18,543 nucleotides of DNA from Methanococcoides alaskense (GCF_031454185.1 NZ_JAVDQI010000017.1:1-18543), one strand, 5' to 3'. Positions 7,592 through 14,922 are shown, counted from the first letter of the stretch. Notes: generated by a model from the sequence alone, not told the origin. Program-made: numbers and translations.

Positions 7592-8530
7592 TCAAAACAT
7601 CATAGTACCGATGTCGGTTGCATAAGGGACTAGTCTGGAGAACACTATGCCCCCGCAAACAAGAACTGCCCACACAACAGGCTCTCCTGCTGCAAGTATG
7701 TAGCATCTGTTATCATTTCTTGACATTAGTACTTTTCCTCTATACTTTACTGAATAAGCCATTATCAGCATTATCATTAAGACAAAAATAGGCAATATTT
7801 CCATATAGACACCAACTACAAGCAATATCAAGGTTACAATATTGAGCATTTTGAGCAACGATAGACTCTTATCATGCCCAAATATTGCCGGTATGGTCAA
7901 CAGCCCTTTTATTCGATCCCCTTCTATATCCCGAATGTCGAACATTATCTGGATGCCTATCATTCTAAGGAATACAAAAGCTGATATGACCATTGCAGAT
8001 ATGTCTATTTGATATCCATAATAGACGAACATGGTGTAGATGAGGAGTCCCCATACGAGTGATACGAATAAATTCTTGAATGCTGGTAATTTTTTTGTGA
8101 TGGATTTAAAATGTGAATGATACATAAGCCCCAGTACAAGGATCGCAAATCCAATGAACATGTTTTTGATATCACTGTAAATTAAATATGTGAAAGCTAT
8201 TGCCACAATGGAACCATATATAGTAGCTAACAGCATTTTTTCGTCATTGTTCTGCAGATATTCTGAACGACTTGAGTAATTGTTCTTGTCTTCCTCTGCA
8301 CCAGTAAAATAGTCATACACATATATCGTATAGAAGATCAGGTAGATGATCAACATAAAGTCCCAGGTTATCGGAATAGCGAATATGATCGATGCCATAA
8401 TAGCTACGCAGATAGCCCCAAATGCAAAAATATGACCCCCATAGATAAAATCTTTCCATAATACCTTTGTAATATCTTGGAAGTTCAGATTATTGGTGCT
8501 ATCTTTAAATAATGTATATCCGTTGCTCAT
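7592..8530 (-). CDS. UbiA-family membrane prenyltransferase
   Basis: A 312-aa integral membrane protein with about eight to nine hydrophobic helices. Two aspartate-rich loops mark the UbiA superfamily, which transfers a prenyl chain from its diphosphate to an acceptor using Mg2+. The first is YDYFTGAEED with a following Arg (residues 72-88). The second is FDIRDIEGDRIKG (197-209). The first loop does not have the standard NDxxDxxxD; it fits instead a methanogen subgroup with a YDxxxGxxxD pattern. The acceptor cannot be told from sequence (quinone-like, heme or lipid substrates are all known in the superfamily). I chose ATG 8530 because GAGG lies seven to ten bases upstream; a GTG at 8560 would add ten residues. 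It stands alone, convergent with the broken permease and divergent from PaaK. Confidence 0.85.
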   Translation of the reverse strand: MSNGYTLFKDSTNNLNFQDITKVLWKDFIYGGHIFAFGAICVAIMASIIFAIPITWDFMLIIYLIFYTIYVYDYFTGAEEDKNNYSSRSEYLQNNDEKMLLATIYGSIVAIAFTYLIYSDIKNMFIGFAILVLGLMYHSHFKSITKKLPAFKNLFVSLVWGLLIYTMFVYYGYQIDISAMVISAFVFLRMIGIQIMFDIRDIEGDRIKGLLTIPAIFGHDKSLSLLKMLNIVTLILLVVGVYMEILPIFVLMIMLIMAYSVKYRGKVLMSRNDNRCYILAAGEPVVWAVLVCGGIVFSRLVPYATDIGTMMF

Positions 8531-8593
8531 CGACATCCTCAAATATAAACATCTTTGCACACTTATTAAAACTAGATGTCCACAAAAACTATA

Positions 8594-8607
8594 ATTATGT
8601 ACATAAT
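8594..8607. promoter_or_regulatory. 14-bp perfect palindrome in UbiA/PaaK spacer
   Basis: ATTATGTACATAAT is perfectly self-complementary and lies 64 bases upstream of the UbiA start, in the divergent spacer shared with PaaK (8531-8793). Such a site could bind a dimeric regulator acting on either gene. AT-rich palindromes do arise by chance, so support is modest. Confidence 0.3.
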
Positions 8608-8793
8608 AACTGATTGTATGAACATTGTATTGAGAGATGAGAGGAGGATTTCATACATTCCCAAAAAAATAAAGATATTAAGACACTATATTTTGATCAA
8701 TTGGATAATGCTTATGACCTGCAAGACATTAAACGAAGCATAGTAAATCATTTAAAGATTGAATTCATTCAGACGTGAAAAGGTGATCACATC

Positions 8794-10095
8794 ATGAAAT
8801 ACTGGCAGCCAAAATATGAAACGATGGAACATGATGAACTTCGTGAATTGCAATTGAACCGCTTGAAGAAAACGGCTGCAGCAGTCTATAATAATGTGCC
8901 TTTTTATCGAGAGAAGTTCAAAGCCCTGGGCATCACTCCTGATGATATAAGATCACTGGATGATATCAGAAAGTTACCAATTACCAAAAAGACGGACCTT
9001 CGTGACAACTATCCATTCGGTCTTTTTGCAGTCCCAAAAAAAGATATTGTGCGGATCCACGCTTCTTCAGGGACAAGTGGGAAACCAACGGTTGTCGGAT
9101 ATACTGCCAATGATATTGAAACATGGGCAAATATGATGGCACGTAATTTTACTATGGTCGGCCTGGACGCGAATGATGTTTTCCAGAATGCCGTTAATTA
9201 TGGTCTTTTCACAGGCGGACTGGGTTTTCACTATGGTATCGAACAACTTGGTGCCATGGCCGTACCAAGCGGGACCGGAAACACAGTAAGACAGATCGAA
9301 ATGATGCAGGACTTTGGCGTTACTGCTATTCATTGTACTCCTTCTTATGGACTTTACCTTGCAGAAACCGTCAGAGAAATGAATATCCTTGATAAACTAT
9401 CATTACGAGTAGGATGCTTTGGTGCAGAACCATGGTCATCAAGCACCAGAAAAGAACTTGAAGATGCGTTCAACATTAAAGCGTATGATTCCTATGGCCT
9501 ATCCGAGATGATGGGACCTGGTATCGCATTCGAGTGCCAGGAACAGGACGGTCTTCACATATGGAGTGATCATTATCTTGTTGAAGTGCTTGACGAGGAT
9601 GGCGAACAGGTTGCTGAAGGTGAAAAGGGCGAACTTGTGCTTACTTCATTAACAAAGGAAGCACTTCCTGTGATCAGATATCGTACCGGCGACATCACAA
9701 GACTTCTTAAAAGTGAATGTGTTTGTGGACGTACAAGCAACCGTATCTCAAGGATACTCGGAAGAGCCGATGATATGCTTATTGTAAGAGGCATCAATGT
9801 TTTCCCATCACAGATAGAGAATGTTCTTGTGAGGATCGAGAAGATCACCGACCAGTTCGAGATATATCTTGACAGGAACAAGAAGAAACTGGATGAGATA
9901 ACAGTCAGGGTAGAACTCGACGAAGGTGCATTCACAGGTGAGATACAGGACCTAGAATCAACAAAAAGACTTGTTGAAGGCGAGCTTAAGAGCGTATTGA
10001 ACATAAGGGCCAATGTAGAACTTGTGGAAAAGGGAACAATTCCAAGAAGCACAGGTAAAGCAAAGAGGGTCTTTGACAGAAGGGAAGCTATTTGA
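8794..10095 (+). CDS. paaK: Phenylacetate--CoA ligase
   Basis: The 433-aa cytoplasmic enzyme belongs to the ANL adenylating superfamily and should activate phenylacetate or another aryl acetate with ATP and CoA. The start YWQPKYETM and the segment NNVPFYREKF are typical of PaaK. The nucleotide loop SSGTSGKPT is at 91-99. YDSYGLSEMMGPG carries the family's A5-like motif, and LPVIRYRTGDIT the hinge region. The C-terminal lid (IRVGINVFPSQIENVL type, here VRGINVFPSQIE) is complete, and length is normal. In methanogens such ligases are linked to salvage of aryl acetates into aromatic amino acids with indolepyruvate oxidoreductase, though that partner is not here. The start is secure: AGGTGATC, nearly a full anti-SD match, lies seven bases before ATG. 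It precedes the marker 8 gene by 76 bases on the same strand. Confidence 0.93.
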   Translation: MKYWQPKYETMEHDELRELQLNRLKKTAAAVYNNVPFYREKFKALGITPDDIRSLDDIRKLPITKKTDLRDNYPFGLFAVPKKDIVRIHASSGTSGKPTVVGYTANDIETWANMMARNFTMVGLDANDVFQNAVNYGLFTGGLGFHYGIEQLGAMAVPSGTGNTVRQIEMMQDFGVTAIHCTPSYGLYLAETVREMNILDKLSLRVGCFGAEPWSSSTRKELEDAFNIKAYDSYGLSEMMGPGIAFECQEQDGLHIWSDHYLVEVLDEDGEQVAEGEKGELVLTSLTKEALPVIRYRTGDITRLLKSECVCGRTSNRISRILGRADDMLIVRGINVFPSQIENVLVRIEKITDQFEIYLDRNKKKLDEITVRVELDEGAFTGEIQDLESTKRLVEGELKSVLNIRANVELVEKGTIPRSTGKAKRVFDRREAI

Positions 10096-10171
10096 TTCCC
10101 TTTTTTATATTTAGCTATTGAATATCCAATTAAAATAATTGTTCTCAAATATCAGTTGTGAGGTTACAATA

Positions 10172-11020
10172 ATGCCACATGTAATGGAGATCCTTGGAAA
10201 GACGAAGGTCGTTGTAGAGAATGGCGAAGTGGTTGAAGTCGGTGAACCGGAAATTGACTGGTGTCCACTGTTCGAGAAAGCAAGAGGCATCAAAAAGATC
10301 ACACGAGAGGCTGTTAAGGAGAACATGGAATTTCGCATAAAGGATTTTGGTCTTTTTACAAAGGACCGTATGCTTGAGATGGATGTCTTCGTGGGTTTTG
10401 GTGCTTCCGAAGTTATGATGACAGGGCTTGGAAGGGACATTCTCGATACCACAGTGACAGTTTGTGACGGTGCAGGCACTGTTATAACGAACAATCCTGT
10501 GCTTGTTCAGGGTATGGGTGCAAGGATATCGGGACTTATAGAGACCGAACCTATTGATGAGGTCATTGACCGCATTGAGAAAATGGGCGGTATTGTGCTT
10601 GAACCATCTAAAGCCATCATTGATCCTGTTGGCGGAGTACTAAAGGCAATTGAACTTGGATTTAAAAGAATTGCTGTTACTGTTGTTGACCCTGGAACTG
10701 CAAAAATGCTTCGTGGAATTGAGGATGAGAACAACCTTGAGCTAATGATCATCGGTGCTCATACTACAGGCCTTAGCAGGGAAGATGCACTTGAGATAGT
10801 AAAGCATCTTGACATCATTACTTCCTGTGCATCAAAGGCGATACGAGATGTCATCAAACCTCTGGCACAGGTAGGTACTGCAGTACCTCTTTTTGCACTT
10901 ACGCAGAAAGGAAAAGAGCTTTTACTTGAACGTGCAAAGGAAGTTGAAAGCCCAATTCTTGTTAATACTATGCAATTGCCAGTATTACCAGAAAAGAAAC
11001 AGCCTAAGGAACTTATCTGA
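10172..11020 (+). CDS. Methanogenesis marker protein 8 (DUF2099)
   Basis: A 282-aa cytoplasmic protein that matches the methanogenesis marker 8 family, found almost only in methanogens and close relatives. Function is not established. Recognisable segments include the opening MPHVMEILGKTKVVV, DWCPLFEKARG, VCDGAGTVITNNP and ITSCASKAIRDVIKP. Two or three conserved cysteines (about C27, C98 and one near the C-terminal third) might hold a metal or cofactor, but this is only suggestive. I chose ATG 10172 because GTGAGGT lies about nine bases upstream; an upstream in-frame TTG at 10139 lacks a ribosome site. It follows PaaK closely and the two are probably co-transcribed. It converges with the Fwd genes. 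Confidence 0.9.
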   Translation: MPHVMEILGKTKVVVENGEVVEVGEPEIDWCPLFEKARGIKKITREAVKENMEFRIKDFGLFTKDRMLEMDVFVGFGASEVMMTGLGRDILDTTVTVCDGAGTVITNNPVLVQGMGARISGLIETEPIDEVIDRIEKMGGIVLEPSKAIIDPVGGVLKAIELGFKRIAVTVVDPGTAKMLRGIEDENNLELMIIGAHTTGLSREDALEIVKHLDIITSCASKAIRDVIKPLAQVGTAVPLFALTQKGKELLLERAKEVESPILVNTMQLPVLPEKKQPKELI

Positions 11021-11040
11021 ACTTTAGTCGGGCTTTGTAC

Positions 11041-11052
11041 CCAAACGTTTGG
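11041..11052. repeat. 12-bp palindrome after marker 8
   Basis: CCAAACGTTTGG is a perfect palindrome 21 bases past the marker 8 stop. A T-run does not follow, so it is a weak terminator at best; it may aid transcript ending between the two convergent transcripts. Confidence 0.3.
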
Positions 11053-11080
11053 TAAACAACGTCTAGAAAAAGTTATTTAT

Positions 11081-11120
11081 AAATAAAAAAAGTGAGGTCA
11101 CTCATCAAAACTGGTGACCT
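11081..11120 (-). terminator. Hairpin and T-run ending the fwd transcript
   Basis: On the minus strand AGGTCAC (11120-11114) pairs with GTGACCT (11101-11095) around a 12-nt loop, and is followed by CACTTTTTTTATTTATAAAT. The stem begins at the FwdD stop codon itself, so the terminator follows the operon without any spacer. A good intrinsic-type end. Confidence 0.6.
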
Positions 11121-11496
11121 ATTCATCCTTTGCATCAGAAATTAATGCCGTTATCATTTTGAATTTCGGAACCCCTGAGCCACCGGTCTCAGAAGATACC
11201 AGTGCATTTGACCAGGGGCTGTTGGTCATGTATCCGATGCCTTCATGGCCTTCTTCATAGCTAGAAGGTCTGAGATGCACAACAACCCTTCCGAAGTTGT
11301 TCTTAAGGACTGCCTTTCTTCCGTCCTTAAGCACCATCTTCTTCATGTCACCTTTATCCAGCAGAATTACAGCTGAACGTTCGGCATATTCATCCCCACA
11401 TCCTGATGATTCAAGAGCGGTGCTTTGGAAGACATCCCTGTATGTTATTATCTTGATATCGTATTCAGGAGCTTTGAGAAATTGTCCAAATCCCAT
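11119..11496 (-). CDS. fwdD: Formylmethanofuran dehydrogenase subunit D
   Basis: A 125-aa subunit, of usual length, that forms the molybdopterin-dinucleotide-binding domain which in DMSO-reductase-type enzymes is the C-terminal part of the large subunit. Family segments seen are the opening FLKAPEYDIKIITYRDVFQS, LDKGDMKKM with a following KNNFGRVVV, and the pterin-contact loop GIGYMTNSPWSNALVS with GGSGVPKFK. It completes the tungsten or molybdenum site in FwdB. Its ATG directly abuts the FwdB stop (TAA then ATG), so translation is likely coupled and the two products made in equal amounts. A terminator starts at its own stop. Metal type (W or Mo; fwd or fmd) cannot be decided from this sequence. 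Confidence 0.93.
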   Translation of the reverse strand: MGFGQFLKAPEYDIKIITYRDVFQSTALESSGCGDEYAERSAVILLDKGDMKKMVLKDGRKAVLKNNFGRVVVHLRPSSYEEGHEGIGYMTNSPWSNALVSSETGGSGVPKFKMITALISDAKDE

Positions 11497-12741
11497 TTAT
11501 AATTCCCCCATAATGCGTTCCAGTATCTCTGCATCACACATTCGATCAGTTTCAGTCATGGCTTTGAACTCCACTTCAACACCATCCATCCTGACAGCAG
11601 TTCCTCCACACTCTGATCCTGCAGTTGCGACTGGAATTGACACTTTTGCTTTTCGGGACGTCAGAGTATTGCATGGATCAATAGTGATGACTGGAATGTC
11701 CAACAGCTCTTTTGCAATACTGCCTGGAAGACTTGACATCGGGTCAGACCCTATTATTAGCGCTGCATCAACGGTTCTTTTCCTCAGCAATTCCACAACA
11801 GAACAGTGTGCTCCATGTTCAACATCGTTCCCTGTGAATTTGACACGGTTAATATATCCGGTTTCCTCATGCAGGTTATGATTGGATCCCCGCATATTAT
11901 ACTGACCGACCATCGGGATGAGATAGAAGTTGGAAACTTCATTGAGCTTATCCATTAAACGGACTAGCGGTTCAATTTCCTCAAGTGAATAAACAAGGCC
12001 CAAGCCAACACAGATCACCCCGAATTCAGCTTTTTTAAGCATATTCGCAAGTTCAAGTATCTTCTTCGGACCCATTCCGAAAGAAACCTTGGGGACCTTG
12101 CCGGAAAGACCATTTGTGAGTGCATTAAGCAGCTCTTCGTCCGCCTGCGGCGGTATCTGGTAGAACTTATCACCACAGATAGTAGCAGTATCAGACTTCC
12201 TCACATCGATGCAAATAGCCGTACGATCTTCTTCCCAACCACGTTGTCTTTCTTTTCCACGGGGGAAATAGGTGTATTTGGATAGATGTCTCGGATGTGA
12301 ATTAGATGGATCTGCCCCCCAGTAGACAATAACATCCGCCTTGTCCTTTACTTCATCAAGTGTGCAGGTCCTTATCTTATTCTCAAGTATTGCTTCGACG
12401 ATAGGTCCCTGGCAGAACGAGGAGGTATCATCAAAATAAGCACTAGTCTTTTTTGCCAACTCAATTGCATTTTTCTGTGCCTGACTGGTCGAGTTACCCA
12501 TTCCAAAGATCACCGGAGAATCGGCTTCCTTGAGTATTCGAGCAGTTTCTATGATAGCATCTTCAAGAGATGCGGGTGCGCCATCGATTCTGCACTCAGC
12601 GGGTCTATTGCATTCTTTCAGGCGAGCTACACCTTTTAGACATGCATTGTTCACCTTTGAGACCTTTCCATCATCTAGCTCAATCTCTATATCATCACAG
12701 AGAAGTCCACAACCTGTGCAAACGTAATATTCATTTTCCAT
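11497..12741 (-). CDS. fwdB: Formylmethanofuran dehydrogenase subunit B
   Basis: This 414-aa catalytic subunit reduces CO2 to formate at a W- or Mo-bis-pterin centre; the formate then passes to methanofuran in FwdA. It also runs in reverse when methyl groups are oxidised. Near the N-terminus C8, C11, C15 and C34 (CTGCGLLC, then ACLKG) bind a [4Fe-4S] cluster. C110 in DTSSFCQGP is the likely metal ligand, a cysteine and not selenocysteine. DVIVYWGADPSNSHPRH and GSDPMSSLPG are pterin-contact regions. The C-terminal pterin lobe is supplied by FwdD. I chose ATG 12741 because the protein then begins MENEYYVCTGCG as in relatives; a longer frame adds 29 unrelated residues overlapping the upstream gene. 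The spacing to the ferredoxin-like gene is 16 bases. Complete and undamaged. Confidence 0.95.
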   Translation of the reverse strand: MENEYYVCTGCGLLCDDIEIELDDGKVSKVNNACLKGVARLKECNRPAECRIDGAPASLEDAIIETARILKEADSPVIFGMGNSTSQAQKNAIELAKKTSAYFDDTSSFCQGPIVEAILENKIRTCTLDEVKDKADVIVYWGADPSNSHPRHLSKYTYFPRGKERQRGWEEDRTAICIDVRKSDTATICGDKFYQIPPQADEELLNALTNGLSGKVPKVSFGMGPKKILELANMLKKAEFGVICVGLGLVYSLEEIEPLVRLMDKLNEVSNFYLIPMVGQYNMRGSNHNLHEETGYINRVKFTGNDVEHGAHCSVVELLRKRTVDAALIIGSDPMSSLPGSIAKELLDIPVITIDPCNTLTSRKAKVSIPVATAGSECGGTAVRMDGVEVEFKAMTETDRMCDAEILERIMGEL

Positions 12742-12757
12742 TTGTTTCACACCATGA

Positions 12758-13216
12758 TCAGACGAATTCAATTGCTTTTGTGGGGCATGTAACGATGCAA
12801 CCATTGCATAGTATCTTATTCTTACCAAATCGGCGACACTGACTTACATTGGATAGACATACGACACCATCTTCCACACGAAGGATCACATTGTCACTAG
12901 TAGGTGCATTTCCTGAACCTGCGCCATAAGGGTCTTCGGCTACGTTAACAGGGCATGCAACAACACAGTTACCGCACCCAATACATTTTTCAGTATGCAC
13001 TATCATACCAGACTCAGAGGCCTCCCCTGCAGGTGTGATGATCTCAGAAAGTTTTTCATAGTTATTTTTGAACTTGTCCTCTTTCAGAGGCGGACAATCA
13101 TCGACTACGACCTCTCTTGAAAGAAGTGCTGCTGCAAACGCCATACAGGTCGCTTTACCACACTGTTTGCAATTTGTTTTTGGTAGTAACTGATATATTT
13201 CCAATGCATTTGTCAT
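12758..13216 (-). CDS. FwdG-like iron-sulfur protein
   Basis: A 152-aa polyferredoxin-like protein with probably three clusters. C16, C19, C24 and C41 (CxxC-x4-C-x16-C) match the Fe-S domain found on Cdh and other methanogen redox proteins. CIGCGNCVVACP (C78, C81, C84, C88) is a classical [4Fe-4S] motif. C127, C137, C140 and C144, ending CNGCIVTCP, form a second, irregular one. Its position just before FwdB, and the domain order, fit the polyferredoxin subunit called FwdG in related methanogens, which passes electrons between ferredoxin and the FwdB cluster. Exact subunit naming is inference. AGGTGAATTC before ATG 13216 is a good ribosome site. It lies 55 bases after the thioredoxin fusion. 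Confidence 0.85.
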   Translation of the reverse strand: MTNALEIYQLLPKTNCKQCGKATCMAFAAALLSREVVVDDCPPLKEDKFKNNYEKLSEIITPAGEASESGMIVHTEKCIGCGNCVVACPVNVAEDPYGAGSGNAPTSDNVILRVEDGVVCLSNVSQCRRFGKNKILCNGCIVTCPTKAIEFV

Positions 13217-13271
13217 GAATTCACCTGAAAAATATTAAAAATAACGAAGGAAAAATGTGCTATCTTTCGTT

Positions 13272-13997
13272 TCAGTCCTTTTTCTTAAAGAACAGATCAC
13301 AATGACAGGAGCCATCATTACTTATCTCGTCCTTATGATAGATACAAGGACAGATTATCTTTTTGTCCTCCTGCTCATCACCGGTCACGATCCTGCAGGG
13401 ACAGTAGTTCTTCCCGTGTTTGTTCCTGTTCCTTGCGAGTCCTTCAAGAACAAGATGCAGCGACTCTTCGTCGGGATTTAACATATATCCAGCCTTATCG
13501 GCATATTTGGATGTCCATACGTGCATATCTTCTTTAGTAGATTCATTATTTGTCATGTTTTCCACTTCTGATGGACTATTTCCGGACTGTTGTTCCAGTA
13601 AGTTATCAAGATGTTCTCGGAGTTTATCTTCGTTGGTGTAGCCAACAACATTATTCTCCAGATCCCCATCTTTGAAGAAAAGAAGAGTAGGGACACCTAA
13701 TATATTGAACCTTTTTCCGATTTCAGGTGAACCTTTAAGGTCAATCTTAATAAACTTTACCTTTGATTCGTATTCACATGCCAGTTTTTCGAATACAGGC
13801 CCCATCTTTTTACAAGGTGGGCATGTCTTTGTAAAACAATCAACTACAACAGGCAATTCTGAATGACCTACCTCTGCCTCAAAAGCAAGGGTATTTATCA
13901 TGAAGAGATTCTTGTTCAACTCCTCAACCACGGGTTCATTAAATTTGACTTGCTCCTGTCTCCCGAAAATGCTTCCGATAAAACTTCCCAATCCCAT
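13272..13997 (-). CDS. Thioredoxin / FTR catalytic-domain fusion
   Basis: A 241-aa cytoplasmic protein with two redox domains. Residues about 25-135 are a thioredoxin: CPPC active site at C59-C62, a buried-Asp equivalent D53, and cis-Pro P103 in GVPT. A polar linker (about 136-157, rich in Asn, Ser, Glu) joins it to a ferredoxin-thioredoxin reductase catalytic domain (about 158-241) with C199-P-C201, C216-P-C218 and C231-H-C233. These six cysteines hold the [4Fe-4S] cluster and adjacent disulfide that let the enzyme reduce thioredoxin with one-electron ferredoxin. Spacing is CPC-x14-CPC-x12-CHC, versus x16 and x8 in plants. Fusion implies direct electron transfer to its own thioredoxin. AAGGTG before ATG 13997 gives a good ribosome site. 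It leads the fwd array, so it may guard or regulate that oxygen-sensitive enzyme; this is inference. Confidence 0.92.
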   Translation of the reverse strand: MGLGSFIGSIFGRQEQVKFNEPVVEELNKNLFMINTLAFEAEVGHSELPVVVDCFTKTCPPCKKMGPVFEKLACEYESKVKFIKIDLKGSPEIGKRFNILGVPTLLFFKDGDLENNVVGYTNEDKLREHLDNLLEQQSGNSPSEVENMTNNESTKEDMHVWTSKYADKAGYMLNPDEESLHLVLEGLARNRNKHGKNYCPCRIVTGDEQEDKKIICPCIYHKDEISNDGSCHCDLFFKKKD

Positions 13998-14057
13998 TTA
14001 TAACACCTTTTTTATCTAAAATACAATTTATGCTACCATTAATCATATGCACGTAAA

Positions 14058-14067
14058 TTATTTAAAA
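14058..14067 (-). promoter_or_regulatory. TATA-like box of the trx-fwd array
   Basis: On the minus strand TTTTAAATAA lies about 60 bases before the fusion-gene start, placing transcription start near 14036 with a leader of about 40 nt. The same spacer (13998-14124) carries the promoter of the opposite small gene. Confidence 0.4.
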
Positions 14068-14092
14068 TTGCACATTTGTGGATTAGGCTTCA

Positions 14093-14100
14093 TTTAAATA
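14093..14100 (+). promoter_or_regulatory. TATA box of the small membrane protein
   Basis: TTTAAATA ends 24 bases before ATG 14125. The archaeal start site is usually about 25 bases from the box, so transcription would begin at or within a few bases of the start codon. With no ribosome site visible, a leaderless message is the likely reading. Confidence 0.45.
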
Positions 14101-14124
14101 CTATCAGCTTATAGAGAATTTATT

Positions 14125-14322
14125 ATGTCGATGAAAAAGATTAGCAAAAAACAAGCGCAATATAGCGGATATGCCATATTTGTATTTATTTTTGTGCTGA
14201 TAGCATTCCCCTTACTCATCCCCATGGGTTTCAAGATGCTCATTCTTGTACCACTGGCTTTTGCTATAGGAATGGTGGGTTACTGGCTGGGCGGCTTAAT
14301 TCACAGAAAAATGAGTGAATAA
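14125..14322 (+). CDS. Small two-helix membrane protein
   Basis: A 65-aa protein of no family I recognise. A basic, Lys-rich lead (MSMKKISKKQAQ) is followed by two hydrophobic helices, about residues 17-34 and 36-57, joined by a short PMGFK turn, and ends RKMSE. The positive-inside rule puts both ends in the cytoplasm. No ribosome site precedes ATG 14125, but a TATA box lies at leaderless distance. Its second ATG (codon 3) is equally possible. It is transcribed away from the thioredoxin-fwd array and shares its promoter region. Such small hairpins often act as subunits or modulators of larger membrane complexes, which is not shown here. Confidence 0.7.
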   Translation: MSMKKISKKQAQYSGYAIFVFIFVLIAFPLLIPMGFKMLILVPLAFAIGMVGYWLGGLIHRKMSE

Positions 14323-14410
14323 ATCACTTATTTTTAGATGGTAGTATTAAATAAGCACATAAAGTAGAACTATAAAAAAAGAAAGTTCGCATTTGTGACG
14401 GAACATGAAT

Positions 14411-14832
14411 TCTTTTTTTGTTGGATGTAAGGAATAATTCCATCCTACTCAATACAGGAAATGTGGCAGCAGGGAACTCAGATATCCCTGAGATAATAAT
14501 TTCACCCATTCAACGGGTTCATTTTGTGTGCATACTGCTGTTTGTGTGGATTCAATACTGCATCAGCATACACATACCAATAGCATCTCTTACCGGTATT
14601 CTGTGAGAGACATCTGAGAGTTATAATCGACTGTATCGATGAAGCCATCACTGCCTTCATCAAAGAAACTATAATATCTACCTTTTCCAATTCCATTATC
14701 CCACTGGAGATCTCCTTTTGAAACTACAGAATTATTGACTATGCTATTTTGGGATATCTTATTGTTATAAGAAGCAATTATGCGGATGCTTTCATTATTA
14801 TAGCGGATAATTAGCACTTGAGGCCAGTACTA
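14411..14832 (-). pseudogene. Remnant of NosD-like, PEF-CTERM surface protein
   Basis: Two fragments in different minus-strand frames look like the end of one secreted protein. From about 14832 to 14590 the frame reads a parallel beta-helix tail (NNKISQNSIVNNSV, then QWDNGIGKGRYYSFFDEGSD), matching the WDNG...NYYSDFDE signature at the end of NosD-type repeats. From 14509 to about 14411, SEFPAATFPVLSRMELFLTS followed by NKKR resembles the PEF-CTERM sorting tail: EFP, a hydrophobic helix, then basic residues. Between them the frame is interrupted by stops. No start, ribosome site or upstream domain is left. Intact forms would be exported and anchored by an archaeosortase. Each fragment is short, so the call rests on two weak matches in the right order. 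Confidence 0.55.
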
Positions 14833-14922
14833 ACCGTCATGACCAATGGTCAAAATTATTGGTTAGGGTTGAAGACTGGAAAGGTTGATCTAAAACAAAA
14901 TTAAAAAAAAATGGATTTTAAA

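Noticed and set aside
8640..8778. Open stretch before PaaK reading as a charged peptide with LDNAYDLQDIKRSIVNHL
   Set aside because: Composition looks protein-like, but it lacks any start codon and overlaps the PaaK leader; possibly an eroded gene, not supportable.
9573..10148. 191-codon minus-strand frame opposite PaaK
   Set aside because: Ser/Leu-rich shadow of a well-supported gene on the other strand.
11297..11881. 194-codon plus-strand frame opposite FwdD/FwdB
   Set aside because: Ser/Pro-rich shadow of the Fwd genes; no ribosome site.
11497..12741. Possible selenocysteine form of FwdB
   Set aside because: The active-site position in SSFCQGP is encoded by a Cys codon, with no in-frame TGA.
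12741..12828. 29-residue N-terminal extension of FwdB
   Set aside because: It overlaps the upstream iron-sulfur gene and has no likeness to FwdB; ATG 12741 gives the normal start.
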